NCBI GenBank assembly: GCA_003999685.1
Contig: CP021230.1
Location: 496,001 to 560,000, forward strand
Direction: 5' to 3'
DNA length: 64,000 nucleotides
Source: Taiwanofungus camphoratus
Lineage: Eukaryota > Basidiomycota > Agaricomycetes > Polyporales > Taiwanofungaceae
A model generated the notes under the pieces. The model had not been told where the DNA came from. It saw only the letters and a list, made by a program, of their open reading frames with translations, and made no database searches. Both the position numbers and the translations under genes were made by a program. Within the stretch, counting starts at the first letter, position 1. Every line of letters begins with the position of its first letter. Shown here piece after piece: positions 44,638-56,551 of the stretch.

Positions 44638-47216
44638 TCAATCCGCATTGATCCCGTCCATAGCCCACTGACGAATAAGATCTGGCAAGCCTAGATCTCC
44701 TTCAATCTGCTCGCCAAGAGTCAAGACTCAATCAGCTCCCGTAAACTACAATCTAGTTGAAAAATCTCACCTGTCTTCTCAACTCCGTGTCCTCGCGACC
44801 CACCGAGGAGCCGAACACTGCGTCCATCTCTTCAAGGGAAACATTCGCCGTCTCAGGGACAACATATGTAGACCAAAGGTACCCGAGAAAACATGCAGTC
44901 GCGAATACAAGAAATGATCCCCTATTCGAGATTGTAGATTCAGAACTAGTTAGGGAGGTCGCGAAGAGACCTACGAAGCGGATAGCTCCATGAGCTCCGG
45001 CGTTACGAGCCCAATCATGACTAGATGGGTGTTATTTTAGTTTGAAAACAAGTTTCACGGAACGCGTGTTGAAGGCCTCAACTTGACGACGTACAATTGT
45101 TAAACCAGTTGGAAGCGGTGGACAATGCAACGCCTTTACTTCGCATAGACAGCGGGAACACCTCGCTAGGTAGGACCCAGCCAATTGGTCCATAGCTTAC
45201 GCCGTATGCACCTGTGAAGAGATAGACGCATCTTCAAATAGAAAGAGCTAACTGAGAGGTGAAAACAAGGGATACAAAATTAAGTCAACTGACCCTACTG
45301 AAATCCATGCGGCGAGGGCATGAGATGGCCAGTCGCCTTCGTATTGGCGGACCTATTAAAAATGAAAAATATGCCCAGAGCAGGAATCCAAAAAAAAAAC
45401 AGGCTTACTAAGAGGAATATGCAGAAGTGCGAAAGTGCCATTACGGCGCTACCTCCTGTTCACGGCGTCAATATAATGGTTCCGAGCATGTTGCGGGTGC
45501 ACAACTGCTCACCCCTCAACAGTGGCTTGCGGCCTGACATGACAATGCTCAGTTGCAGCACAAGAAATACGAGACAAGACGCAACGGGCACATACCTAGG
45601 CGATCAATGAAGACAATTGCAGGGAGGACAGCGAGAAATTGGACGATGCCGATGCCGCCGGACACCATTAACGTCACCACGTCACCCTGGAGCCCGAGGG
45701 AATGCATGAGGGTTGGGCCATAATATAACAACGCATTGATCCCGCTCCATTCTGTAGCAAGGTGTGAAGTCAGTTGGACTGGCTATGCCACTACATCGCA
45801 ATCTGACGCACGCTGGAAGAACATCATCATAATTCCGATAAACGTGCGCTTCACATACTTGCTGTCGAACAGCCGCCTCCAAGCACTGATCTCCGCATGC
45901 AGGCTGCCTACTTTGGCAGTGCTGCCTATGGTCTGAGCGGTAAGAGTCGCTTCAGTCTGCATTTCGAGTAGCTCGATCTGACAGAAAAATGCCTATGAGC
46001 TTCTGCCAAAGTCGTATAGAATAGCACTGACCTGGAGTAACGGATCCGTCCCACTCTCCGCTGGCGTACGGAGGCGTAATTTGGCTAAAGTAAGCAGTGC
46101 CTCATCGATCTTCCCCTGTATGACAAGAAGCCTCGGTGATGGAGGAAGGAACAGACAGCCCAGAGCCAATATCACTCCGGGCACGAGCTGGATGCCCAGA
46201 GGAATACGCCACGAAGCCGACCCTGGGACTAAGTTTTGCAACACAACGAGGAAGATATACATCAGTCAATGACGGACCTCTAACAAATGAACACAAGACG
46301 GGACGCACCGTCCCGAGTGAAGAATCCAGTCCAGAAGCCGAGGACAGCACCAAGCACGATGGCAAATTGTTCCAGCGTCATGAGTGAACCACGAACTTCA
46401 GGCGCACTAATCTCAGCCATATATAGCGGGGACAGCATGCTAAGGAGTGGTTGGATCTACGATCTCGACTGAGCAACAGCTAGTAGACTTACCTTAGTGC
46501 GCCGACACCGAGGCCTCCCACGGCTCGGCCCAGAACCAGGTGGCTTAGCCTTTGCGCACCAAACTGGAAAAAAGAACCAATGCAGAATACAGCTAAGGAC
46601 TATCGTTCTCACAATCAGGATTTTCGCTAGAAAAGGTCGTCATTGCATACCGCAGGCACTTATGATCGATGCCCGCCTCGAGTATCGATCTGCGAGAATG
46701 CCAGACAAAAGTGCACCAAACAGCGAGCCCAATTCCAGCGCGGCAGCTACCCCACAAGAACACCCCCGAATGCCTAGATTTAACCTCGATTCGATAGCCA
46801 TCTATGAGACACCACGTACTCATTACACCCTTCTCCCACGCTCCAATTGGCCACCTTGTCATGAAGTCCTTCATTACCAGCACGTTCGCAATGACGCCTT
46901 GATCATAGCCAAACAACAAACCCCCGATAGAAACGAAGATGGCGCAGCTGAGCGCATAGTGATTGTGCAAAAGCCCTGTGAGTCCCTTTGGTCCATATGC
47001 ATACGTGTAGCCATGTCCATCAGAGTGTAAGGCGAGGCTCCCTCCACGCGGAATCTTCCTAGAGGTGAGGAGTGGTTGAGAGGACGCAGAGCCTACGGAG
47101 GCTTCGACAGTGTCCGAATCTTCATTCGGAATTGCGACGTAGCTACCGTCGCTGCGTCCCTGCAAAGTTGCTGAGTAAATCAAACGCAGGGTCACCCTGT
47201 ATCAGAACTATACCAT
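44638..47216 (-). CDS. MFS sugar transporter (sugar porter family)
   Basis: Twelve-helix proton-linked sugar porter, predicted in the plasma membrane. About 14 exons. Family signatures in order: GLLFGYDQGVI in helix 1, ILADRYSRR in loop 2-3, LGRAVGGLGVGALS, PLYMAEISAPEVRG, PPSPRLLVIQGK (PESPR variant), QWSGINALLYYGP, FIDRLGRKPLL, GVSYGPIGWVLPSEVFPLSM, and VVPETANVSLEEMDAVFG near the end. The open frame of exon 2 begins at 47159. The best start is an ATG at 47214-47216 followed at once by a 54-nt intron, so the first coding exon is only the start codon. The substrate (hexose, pentose or polyol) cannot be decided. Downstream of the signal peptide peptidase gene on the same strand, 230 bp apart. 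Confidence 0.88.
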
Positions 47217-47446
47217 CAAATCCAGTTCAATAAAGTCTGACGCTGGGAGGCTTATTGGTAGTTGCGTGAAAGAAACCAATTCACATGTATTGTGCGATGC
47301 TGGAACGCGAATCAGGGCGCAGCCGCAGTCAGACCACCTTATCAGATAAGATCTCAGCTCCACGTGTATAATGATCTCCTACCATACAGCTAATCCTCCT
47401 GCACCTTACGACGTCCAAAGGCTCCTGTATTGTATATACTATGCAC

Positions 47447-48993
47447 CTAGCTCCTTTTCTTCTTAGCTCTTCTCTTCCTTTCTCTACTGTCCCCATCGTC
47501 CGCCTCCTGTACTAGTACATCTTCGATCTCACCACCAACTTTATGTTCTACTAGATCTTGAGATGTAGCGTCGACTGGCGCAAGCGATGTAATGGATGCG
47601 ACGTCTCCATTGTGCATTGCTTGAGAAAGGGTGTCTTCCGCGTCAGTTTGAGGCTCATCACTCCAACTCCAAGCATGCGAAAACTCTCCCCTAACAAGAG
47701 CAGTAAGGAAGAACGAGAGTATGCAAGCAGGACTGACTCTCACATTAGTCACAGGATATATGAAAATCAACGACTGACTTACCTCAGGTATAGCAAGGCG
47801 GGTTGCGCCTTACGGAAGAAATGCATCACAGCCATTGTGGTCAATAACCCAACAAAATACGACAACATCGCCGCATAGAAGTAAGGCTTTGAGAAGCCTT
47901 CATGCAGCGAACGTTGCGATGATCGGTGGTAATCGTAGCGCAGCGCAAGTGCTATGAATAAACCCGGAACAACGATGTCGCCCAAGCCCAGCATTGTGAA
48001 GCCCTTTTCTGTGGAAAACACCAACGACTTGGGCCACAGAAGTTTGATCGGGACGTCCAGCGTGGTCGCCACTTTTACCATCTGACAAGATGTCATCAGA
48101 TGTGAACGAATTAAGAGCTGGGAGAGGTTGACTTACGACCTCAGTCCCGAAGACCCACCAGATGTCGTAGAGGAAGAGGCCCGACAACAAAACGCAGCCA
48201 GTTTTAAAGGAGTCGATTTTCAATAACGATAATGCATTGTGGGAAAATGAGAGTGCGAGTATGTTCGTAAGCAGAGCGGATCGGCGGGTAGAGCTTGGAC
48301 CATAACTATACAGGATTGAGGGCAGGGTGCCAACGGGTATGAGAAACCATGATGGCGTCCTCATGGAGAGCGACACAATCTCTGAATTCATCAGGCTATG
48401 GTCATTGACTACAAGGGAATGAGTTAAACACACCTCTGGGTCCTTTCAGGAGAAGAAACTGAGTTTTATCAAATTGCTTCCAGCGGATACTGCCCATAGT
48501 CCATCTCGCTAGAGCGATCAGAGACTACAACGCATAAGAGCCTGGTTTCGTGATATCCATTGATGTACACACCTTGCTCACGCTTCCGACGCCAGCAAAG
48601 GTGAAATACCACTGCAGCAGCCAGTTAATCCATTCCTTCCCCAAGTACTTCACGACGAGGTATAATCCAAACAACACCACAGATCCAAGCTACAACATAT
48701 TTCGAACGACGACGCAAAAGTACTGAATACATGCGACTCACAATAGGAAACAAATAGGCATCACTGGAGGACAGGTGTTCCACTATGTCCTCATCCTCGT
48801 CTTCTTCGATCTCGGGCGACTTGCCTTCTGCAGCCTTGGTCTTCCGAGCCTAAAGTGTTTGTTGAGTTACAAGTCAATCACTCACGAGGCCACTGACCGT
48901 CAAAGACCCGAATGAACCTGCACAAATGGAAACGCTTGCAAGAGTCAGGAGACCGGCATATGACGACAGGAGATCCCAGTCGGGACCAGACAT
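47447..48993 (-). CDS. Signal peptide peptidase (presenilin-type intramembrane aspartyl protease)
   Basis: ER membrane protease that cuts signal peptides and tail anchors within the bilayer. Exon 1 (48898-48993) encodes MSGPDWDLLSSYAGLLTLAS. An acidic loop (EIEEDEDEDIVEH) follows, then the helices. The two catalytic aspartates are in LFLYDIWWVFGTEV (the YD motif) and MLGLGDIVVPG (the GxGD motif). The third conserved element is QPALLYL before SPACIL. The C-terminus is Glu/Asp-rich and ends in a lysine/arginine cluster (RERKRRAKKKRS), compatible with ER retention. The exon junction before VSPACIL uses a GAG acceptor. All catalytic elements are present. Confidence 0.92.
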
Positions 48994-49210
48994 GGCGAAG
49001 CTTTGTGCCCGTTGGCAGGCTTGGTGGCGGTGTATTAGGATTCTGGGCTGGGCCAAGGAGGTCGCGCGTGTTTCGCTGGCTGACTATGGCAACCTACTTG
49101 CTATATTTGTGCGTTGAATAAGTTTTTTTATAGACGCTACGACAATTTACGCTAACAGATACCATTCGTTTACTTTCATGGATTACTGATTTGCTTGGTG
49201 ACCCTACAGT

Positions 49211-49330
49211 TAACATGAGGTGAGGTACCTCGAGCCTCGTTGAGGTGGTTCGGCATCGATGCCGGTCACCTCGAGGTAGATGAGGTAAGTTGCTTCTACA
49301 TGAACTCCATCTCACCTCACGGCAGCACTA
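49211..49330. mobile_element. 120-bp mini hAT-like element with intact 8-bp duplication
   Basis: Flanked by identical CCTACAGT 8-mers at 49203-49210 and 49331-49338. The right end, read inward, is TAGTGCTGCCGTGAGGTGAG. The left end is TAACATGAGGTGAG, a shortened version of the same sequence. Inside are repeated GAGGT and CACCTCGAGGT motifs. It is too short to encode anything. Confidence 0.82.
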
Positions 49331-49443
49331 CCTACAGTTGATTCGGAAATTCTTGGGAGACGCAGCATTTGCAAATACAAATAAATCAAATAAATCAGAA
49401 TAATTGTAAAATCATTACTTGTCAGCACATTCATTTCTATGAT

Positions 49444-49971
49444 CTACCTTTGACAGTGTATCCTGTTGTCTAATGTTACAAGCATCTTCTCAAACCCTAG
49501 AGCAGCATGATCAGTTTCAAGGGTAGTGTGAACAGTGTTAGCATAGGTATTAGGATGACCGGGTAGGCTATTGTAGCTGTCATTAGTATTAGTGTTATTT
49601 GATAGTGATGAGATTAGGCTGTCTTTAAGGTCAGCAAGAGCTTTATCTAATGTAGCTTTGGTGATATGCATGTCATCTTCCATATGTGTTTGAGTTCTGG
49701 TGATTTCTTGCATCAGTGTAGCAACAGCTTTAATTTGATTGACTTTTTCCTTCTTGATGTATAGAGTGGTGTTGGGTACTTGTTTAAAGTCACCATAAGA
49801 GAGAAGTATGTCGGCAAGTTTAGCTATGTTGAATTTGTTCTCCTCTGTGATTCCCTTGGATTCTAGTACTTAAACCAGGTTGCCTGGGTCAATTACACCT
49901 GAAGTCAATCTACTTTGTCAGTTGGGTTGATTGGATGTGGATGGTGTGCTTTGCTGTTGAGACAAATTCAT
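49444..49971 (-). pseudogene. Decayed AT-rich ORF, probably a retroelement ORF1/gag-like fragment
   Basis: One continuous reading frame from ATG 49971 to 49444 is broken by TGA (49918-49920) and TAA (49870-49872). It reads MNLSQQQSTPSTSNQPN, stop, LTSGVIDPGNLV, stop, then ESKGITEENKFNIAKLADIL and a coiled-coil-like stretch (TLDKALADLKDSLISSL) ending with Asn/Thr-rich sequence. Composition is clearly more AT-rich than flanking genes, which suggests foreign or transposon origin. The Q/S/T/N-rich start and helical middle resemble fungal retroelement ORF1/gag proteins, but no zinc knuckle or reverse transcriptase is nearby. Assignment is inference. Confidence 0.45.
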
Positions 49972-50250
49972 GTCTTGCTGGTGTTGGTACTCGCAATTCT
50001 ATTGGCTGGCGACCGTGTGAAAGTTGCCTAGATGATGGAGTAAAGCCAATGGGTGTCCCCCAGACAGTTCTTCAGATCCCAGGTTGCCTGCAAATTTGCG
50101 GTTAATTAGGGTTCAGCTTATAATTCACCTAGCACTAACCTCAACTACTCATCTGTTCATCTTCATCCAAGCTCGAGAAAGCAGATATGTGAAAACCCAT
50201 GTAAATATCAAATTACCAAAGGATCTGAGCATGTTGAAGCTGGATATCAT

Positions 50251-50298
50251 GTGGGTGCCGACTTCAAGTTCGGGTGCCGACTCCTCGGTAAGGCATAG
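50251..50298. mobile_element. Solo end of a CTATGCC-family MITE
   Basis: Reverse-complemented, it reads CTATGCCTTACCGAGGAGTC, then GGCACC, and a second AAGTCGGCACCC. TA follows at 50299-50300. It matches the termini of the element at 15266-15636. I find no partner end within the preceding kilobase, so it is a truncated copy. It lies about 245 bp upstream of the flavin monooxygenase ATG. Confidence 0.6.
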
Positions 50299-50542
50299 TA
50301 CCGTCCGCTTTCGGATTCCCATTCATTGGCAACTTTGCTGACTTGGTTCAAGGTCTAGATTGGCACCTTACTCCGATGTTTCCCTCTCTTCTTGAGGAGT
50401 TATCTTCTCTCCGTGGGAAGAAAAGTGAAGAAGGATGAATCAGACTTGCTCCACAGTAGGAACATTTTGCTTCTGGCGGGGAAGTCAGAGAACCATAAAT
50501 ACTTCGAGTTCCTTGCTATCTTCTGCACTTCTCGTCTGTATC

Positions 50543-52844
50543 ATGTCTACAGAGAACTCAACACCCGTCTTGATAGTACGTCCGCGACACTCTTTGCGCC
50601 TTTTAATCTCTCGCAGTTAAATTGATCCAGGTCGGTGCAGGGCCTGCGGGTCTTGTACTTGCGCTCTCCCTTCTTAAGAATGGAATACGCGTACGTATCA
50701 TTGACAAAGAGCCCATACATCGCGGCGGACAGCGCGGCCCTGGAATACAGGTAATATCCTGTTCGAAAATGTCAGTAAGAGTTTCGCCAATGTCTCGTAA
50801 TATGTAGCCCCGAGGTGCCGAAGTATACCACTTCCTAGATGTCTTGCCAGATATACAAGCGCAGGCACTTCTAATGATGCCAAGGCGTGTCTACAAGCTG
50901 CCAGGCGGAGTGGAGCCGATATCGGCTGTCTACATGGATCGTCCGTCAGATTCTACTCCGGCCATTCCATACGTACGTTTGCGATTCAGGACAGAACCTC
51001 ATCAGTTACTTAATATGTCATATATTGAACCACCCTCTGTTACAGATAAATGTCCTCTTGCTCGGACAAGCAAGCCTCGAGAAGATTCTGCGCTCTCACC
51101 TACAGAAGTACGGTTGTGAAGTGGAGCTAAGCACGGAGCTGCGAAGCTTTGAGCAACACTCAAACCATGTTGTGGCACGCGTAGTGAAGACAGCTGGCGA
51201 AACGGAGACAGTGGAGATGGTAACATGTCACTGGCTTGTGGGGACCGATGGAGCGAAAGGTAACATACTTTTACTTTGTTGCTTTTTTTTACGAAGTGCT
51301 GACCCTCCCATAGGCATTGTCCGCAAAGAACTAGGACTCACATTCTCGGGTGAAACCCGGCATAACGAGCATTACATCCTCGGTGACATTGAGGTCCAGG
51401 GTTTGGATGCTGCTGTATGTCCATCTTATCATTCCATTCTGATGTAAACTTTACACCATGCATGTTCAGTATTGGCACTATTGGGGGGACTTCTCTACGA
51501 AGATGTGCGTGTACCATCAATATGCTCATCCTCTCGTGTTCTTATTAATTAAAACACAGAGTGTTATTGCGTCCTACCGAGCACGTAGGATTATTTGGTT
51601 TGATCGGTGGAGGCAATATCGACTATGAAAAGGTGATTTCGAGCCGGGATGAGCTGATCAAATTCCTGCGGGAGGGAACAGACAGAGATGATATCCAATA
51701 TGGTGAGGTTACGTGGCTTTCACACTTTAGGTAAGTTCACATATCTCCCTTCGCAATGAGGTTGGACTTTATTGTCGATTAGGCCAAACATTCGAGTTGT
51801 GAACAAGTTTGGAGATGGTCGAGTCTTTGTTGCTGGAGGTGCTTTCAATGTATTGTTTAACCGATGCACACTAACTAATGTCGCTCTTACTCCTCAGACG
51901 CCGCTCATGTTCACAGTTTTACTGGCGGGCAAGTATGTCATTATAACATAATCTCCTACTGATCATTTCTTGACCTGTTCCCACCTCGTCGCATAGGGGA
52001 TGAATTCCAGCATACAGGATTCTGTACGTAGTCATGGATATCACCTATTGCGTGCAATTATCGTAGCCTGTGACTTATTTTGCAGTTCAATTTGGCCTGG
52101 AAACTTACACTCGTCGAGAAAGGCCTTGCTAGGCCTTCACTTCTCTCATCTTATACCGAGGAGCGCCTTCCAGTCGCTGTCGACATGCTTAAGGCATCAA
52201 CAAAGTTGCTCAATCTTCTTTCAACGGCCGACCGCAATCATAGCGACGCTGCATGGCGCCGAGGAGGAACGCTCAAGCAACTGGGCGTCAATTGTCGCTG
52301 GAGCTCCATTGTTGTCGACGAGCGCACCCCTTACAATGCTGATGATAAACAGGCGCTGGATGCTTATGGTGTGGAAGGCGGCGATGTTTATGGTATGGGA
52401 AAAGGGGGCGACCTGCGTGCAGGTGATAGGGCGCCCGATGCCCCTGGCTTGGTGAATATCAAAGTTGAATCCGGCAATGAGGACACGGGCAATACCACTT
52501 CACTCTTCCGCATCTTCAGGCCGTCTCACCACACTGTTCTGTTCTTCAACGTCACTGGCGTCCAGCAGCTCGCACCCTTGCTTGAAGGCCTGAGCGTCTT
52601 TCCTTCACAGGGGATGCGTACAGTGATCGTCTACCCGAAGGACGTTTCTCATCCCGCAGTCATCGAGAATGTGGATCTTGTTCTCATCGATCGGGATGGA
52701 CACGCCTATGAAGGATATGGCATTTCTGGCAAGGATTCTGTGGTTGTTATTATCAGGCCAGATGCTGTCGTTGGGGGTATAGTTTTTCGATTGGATGGCT
52801 TGAAGAAGTATTTCGAGGGTGTTTTTTCCGCAGTGGTTCACTAG
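50543..52844 (+). CDS. FAD-dependent aromatic monooxygenase (phenol hydroxylase type), copy 1
   Basis: Flavin monooxygenase that hydroxylates an aromatic ring using NAD(P)H and O2. About eleven exons. Motifs: dinucleotide-binding VGAGPAGLVLALSLLKNG in the first 30 residues, ending with an acidic residue in RIIDKE; then RVYKLPGGVEP, LRSHLQKYGCEVELSTEL, WLVGTDGAKGIVRK (the DG motif), YWHYWGDFSTKM, and VAGDAAHVHSFTGGQGMNSS (the GD motif) followed by IQDSFNLAWKL. The thioredoxin-like C-terminal domain typical of phenol hydroxylases runs from AGDRAPDAPGLVNI to VRPDAVVGG-like RPDAVVGGIVFR and KKYFEGVFS. The exon ending VAGG|GTGCTT splits the GD-motif Asp codon. Intact. The paralogue at 59155-61407 lies in opposite orientation. 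The substrate is unknown. Confidence 0.9.
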
Positions 52845-53435
52845 CCGCCACTACTTACTAATATTTCTCGCTGAATGTCACATGCCCATCGAAGAGCGTT
52901 TTCCTGGCTGATCTTAGGTAGGACGGATGAGACCGAGCTGATCTAGAAAATGAAGTTGTTTTTCAACTTCGATTTCTTAACTCTAGTTTCTTGCACGTAC
53001 AACGGTACAATGGCTTGAAATCCAAACTTCGCATTTTTCTGTCCGATCGGGACCACGAAGTCACGTTCAGTGCTTCTCGCAGACTTCACGTGTGGAAAGC
53101 TTGTACATCCAACGAAGTTGAACCTAGTAAGTGTTGTGGAATCATGTTATTGCCCGTTCCCGAGCTTAATGTATATGATTATGCAGTAGGTCAGCACCCA
53201 CGTCTTCGACAAAAAATCGAGACTTCAAGACCTCTGGAGGAGCCGTATTAATCCGACTCCCAGATGATGGGATTTGACGTCGACAGATCGCATTCTCAGT
53301 GCTAATGGTCCACGTCCGTCATTCGGAACCTATGCAATTATAAGTCCAGACGTTGAGTTGTCGATTGTGACATATGTCCGAGATGCTTCTATGAGGTCAA
53401 GGTTACGCAGACGCCATCTTACACGAGTAGGATAG
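52845..53435. other. 3' region of monooxygenase copy 1
   Basis: No intact gene. The sequence just before the relic at 53436 may include more degraded monooxygenase remains, but I could not align it. The rest is unassigned. Confidence 0.4.
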
Positions 53436-53698
53436 CTCTGAGTACATCCTGCGCTCTCATTTGGAGAAATTAGGATGTCATGACGAATTTGGAACCAAAT
53501 TACGATTTTGTGCAACACCATGTTGAGGCGCGTTTATGTAAGCGACGCGGAGGCGAAGGCTATGCGGCGCCGAAGGAAGGCATCACTGTTGTCATTGTCA
53601 GACCAGACAATGTAATCGGAGGGATAGTAGTCTGAGGGAGAGGAGTAGAAAAGTACTTCAACGGCGTCTTTTCTGCCTTCGCCATTGACCCAGCCTAG
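53436..53698 (+). pseudogene. Chimeric relic of a flavin monooxygenase
   Basis: A block reading EYILRSHLEKLGC, FGTKLRF, then (after a frame change) QHHVEAR corresponds to the middle of the two monooxygenases (EKILRSHLQKYGCEVELSTEL ... SFEQHSNHVVAR). It passes directly into GEGYAAPKEGITVVIVRPDN and VIGGIVV, stop, then VEKYFNGVFSAFAIDPA, matching their extreme C-terminus. Everything between, several hundred residues including the GD motif, is deleted. There is at least one in-frame stop (TGA after GGIVV) and a frameshift. It represents a third family member lost by internal deletion. Confidence 0.8.
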
Positions 53699-54336
53699 AT
53701 CTCCGAATGGGCCACTAAAGCTGGATGGGATGCGATATTCATTTGACCTTACTGTTGTTCGATACTTATTAATGGCAATTGTTGAACAGCGCTAGCCTGA
53801 TGAAAAATCAAGAATATCTTCTGCATTTCAGTGTTCAATGTTAGAATGAGAGTTGACTCCAGGAAACATCGCATAATGTAAATTGTACATACACCATTGA
53901 CAGTGCGCGATCTTCGCAGTTGACGCCTGACTTGTAAATCTGGATTCTGCAGCCACGAGGTTGGCCAAGAGCGTCGGATGTCCACAAGATCAATGCCTGG
54001 CTTTTGAGATGCGATATCATCAAGTTATTCCCAGAGTAAACTACGATGGGCATATATCAAACTAGATGAGACGCGAAAAAATGCGAGAAGAATGTCCTTG
54101 TAAGCCTTGATCCTGATGTACAAATGCGACGCACAAACTCGAACGCGAATGAAGTAACAATGCGAGACCTTTCACATCCACCCTAGAACATGTATTGCGT
54201 AAGATCCAAGGGTCCCAAGTACTACGATGGTCGTTGAAATGCTGAGATTAAGCGACTGTCTATCAAAACTCTACTGGAAACTCATGATACGTGAAGCCAA
54301 ACGTTATGCACATGAGACAGCTGCGACTAGGGGTAT
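53699..54336. other. Intergenic stretch, nothing recognised
   Basis: Between the monooxygenase relic and the DUF4203 gene stop. Short minus-strand frames at 53749-54053 carry no recognisable domain. Confidence 0.5.
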
Positions 54337-55573
54337 TTATGCAGATCGACCGAAATAGCTATACATGCTCTTGGTGGACGAGGGTGTGCGGGTATCCGGT
54401 GCCGACGTTGGGAAAGAGGATGGCTTTTCGTCAATCTCTTCAGCCGATGTACGTCTGAGTAGTCGTCGGAAGACGAAATACTGCATATAGGCAAGGACAG
54501 GGCTGCAGGATCGACATTGCTTGTCACCATACCTCACGCACTAAATTGAACAAGTTTCACGTACATGAGACCAAGAGATACTGCGAGGATGATAATCGTC
54601 GCAGTAGGGGGTTTCCAGCCTTTGTAGACAATGGCCTGAATGGTTCTAGTCAAGACAGAAGTCACAATTTTCTGTATCAGAGTACTGACCAGGTAATGAT
54701 GCTTGTTGCGGTCGAACATATAGCGTAAGCCAGAACTCATTCCCTCTTGCTTTTTGATAATAAGATCAATGCCAAGGGCGATAAGGAATGTCCCAACAGC
54801 CGCGCAAGACAGCGTCTTTGAAAGAGAGTCAGTAAGACATCAACAGTGCCACATCCAACGATACCATACAGTTGCGATTTCCTCCTTGAGGATCATGAAC
54901 AAGACGTTGAGGAAAGCACAAGCCGAGCTGATGAGCCAATTGCCGTATACTAACTCGTGGTGGATTATAAGATTCTCGCGGAAGAGGCATATGCGTATGC
55001 CGATCGAATATCCACTAGCAAGGTTGAGCAGGATGGTGCCTGCAAGACGCCCGTAGTCGAAAAGGCCGAATAGGAACCCTGGAACGAAGAGGCAGACGGG
55101 TATGAGCGTGATCACCATATCAGATAGAGCCTGCGCGGATTCCGTGTTGATGAACGCGGCCCATACTATTTGGCAATCTGAATTAAAGCTGCACACGGAG
55201 CACGAACAGACGTGTGCAACTCACGGCAGACGGTAGCAGCAAGCCCAATACCAGCACCAGTCGCGATGCGGGACAGCTTGAGTCCTGCGAGTGCCAGTGG
55301 GATACCGATAACAAGGCAGTATACGATCCAAATTATGGCAGTCGCAGAGAAATCGGTGCCGCTTCCGTCAGAGGCAGAGCCTTGCGCGACTGCTTGCAGT
55401 GTAGTGGGATCGGTGACATTAATGGTACCGTTACCAGTAACAACTACGATGGGATCCCATCGTTTCGATAACGCGCCCAGAGGGGACGTGTTCACCGGGG
55501 AGCCGTGAGCACTATTGACAAGGGCGAGAACTAGCCATGCCAGGGTGTGGACAAAGCGGGCTGAAATCGCCAT
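54337..55573 (-). CDS. DUF4203 / TMEM198-like multi-pass membrane protein
   Basis: Four exons (55225-55573, 54870-55165, 54565-54815, 54337-54502) give 353 residues. A signal peptide (FVHTLAWLVLALVNSAHGS) precedes a short Asn-glycosylatable ectodomain (NGTINVT). About seven helices follow, including AIIWIVYCLVIGIPLALAG, DMVITLIPVCLFVPGFLFGL, GRLAGTILLNLASGYSIGIR, LISSACAFLNVLFMI, CAAVGTFLIALGIDLII and ATIIILAVSLGLI. The segment GLRYMFDRNKHHY before the last helices is typical of fungal DUF4203 proteins. The 45 nt encoding VSTLIQKIVTSVLTR look intron-like, but removing them breaks the frame, so they are kept. Function unknown. Divergent from the HAUS3-like gene across about 1 kb. Confidence 0.75.
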
Positions 55574-56551
55574 CGGAGCAAAGTGCCTGCACCGTCTGGA
55601 GGACCGCGTTGGTCGCTCTGAGAGGGGTGTCAAGCAGTGTCCCCGCCTCAAAAGCAGGAGAGACTCGGAACTGAAACAGCTCGAACCGGGACGCGTGATA
55701 AGATAAGCCCTGACAGGTGAAAAGGAACGACGAGAAGGAGCGAATGAGCAGCACAACGAGCGTGACGGCACGAAAATGGCCTAGGGAGCATAGGAGAATC
55801 CCGCTGATCCATAAGTACGTGCCACAAGACAGATCAGAACAAAAAATTGGCGATGTTCCGGCGCGGCATGTGTCGTGTAGCAACGCGTACTTATCCGACC
55901 ATGTGACCAGGTGTTCGGCGTGTAATCGTCCCTATCTACACAAGACTCGTGTAGCAACTTTCCCCAACCATCCATGTCATCATGCTGCGAAGAGGCGGTG
56001 GGAGCGGGCAGCTTGAAGTCGCGAAGACTGGCCATAGAACCGAAGGGGAGAATGAAAGATTCAATGTCACATTCGAAGTGGCCCTCGATCTGTAGAATAT
56101 ACTTGTGAGAGACTCGGCCGAGTATCTCCAGCTGGTTTCCACGATGCTACTGATCAATGGTGTCAAATGGAGCATAGGTGTTGAAGGCTTGAAGCGTCAT
56201 TGTCTACTTTAGCACGTCCGCCCGTATAGTGTTCATGTTCTTCTGGGGTACTTGCATCATTTGGTAAATTTTCAGCTTTGGGACTGCGTCTTCTAGCTGT
56301 AAGGCCTCGCAAGTCTGAGCTGAGGCGAGCATTGTACTAGACAATGGAAATGAGTGCGATAGCTGCTGAACTGCGTATGAATTTCAGCGTATCTGGTCAT
56401 GTCTAGATGGATGGCGCCCATTCCGAATTGCGAAGAAACGCAACAACGCGTCCATGTCACGTAGTCACGTGTAGCGCATAGAGTGACTCGTCACTTCCCT
56501 CACGATTCGAAGATCGACTGAGCGTTTCCCGCCAACCGAATCATTCTTGCT
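55574..56551. other. Shared upstream region of DUF4203 and HAUS3-like genes
   Basis: Bidirectional intergenic region. Minus-strand frames at 55512-56175 are open but lack family resemblance and mostly run antisense to nothing recognisable. It probably contains both promoters. Confidence 0.45.
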
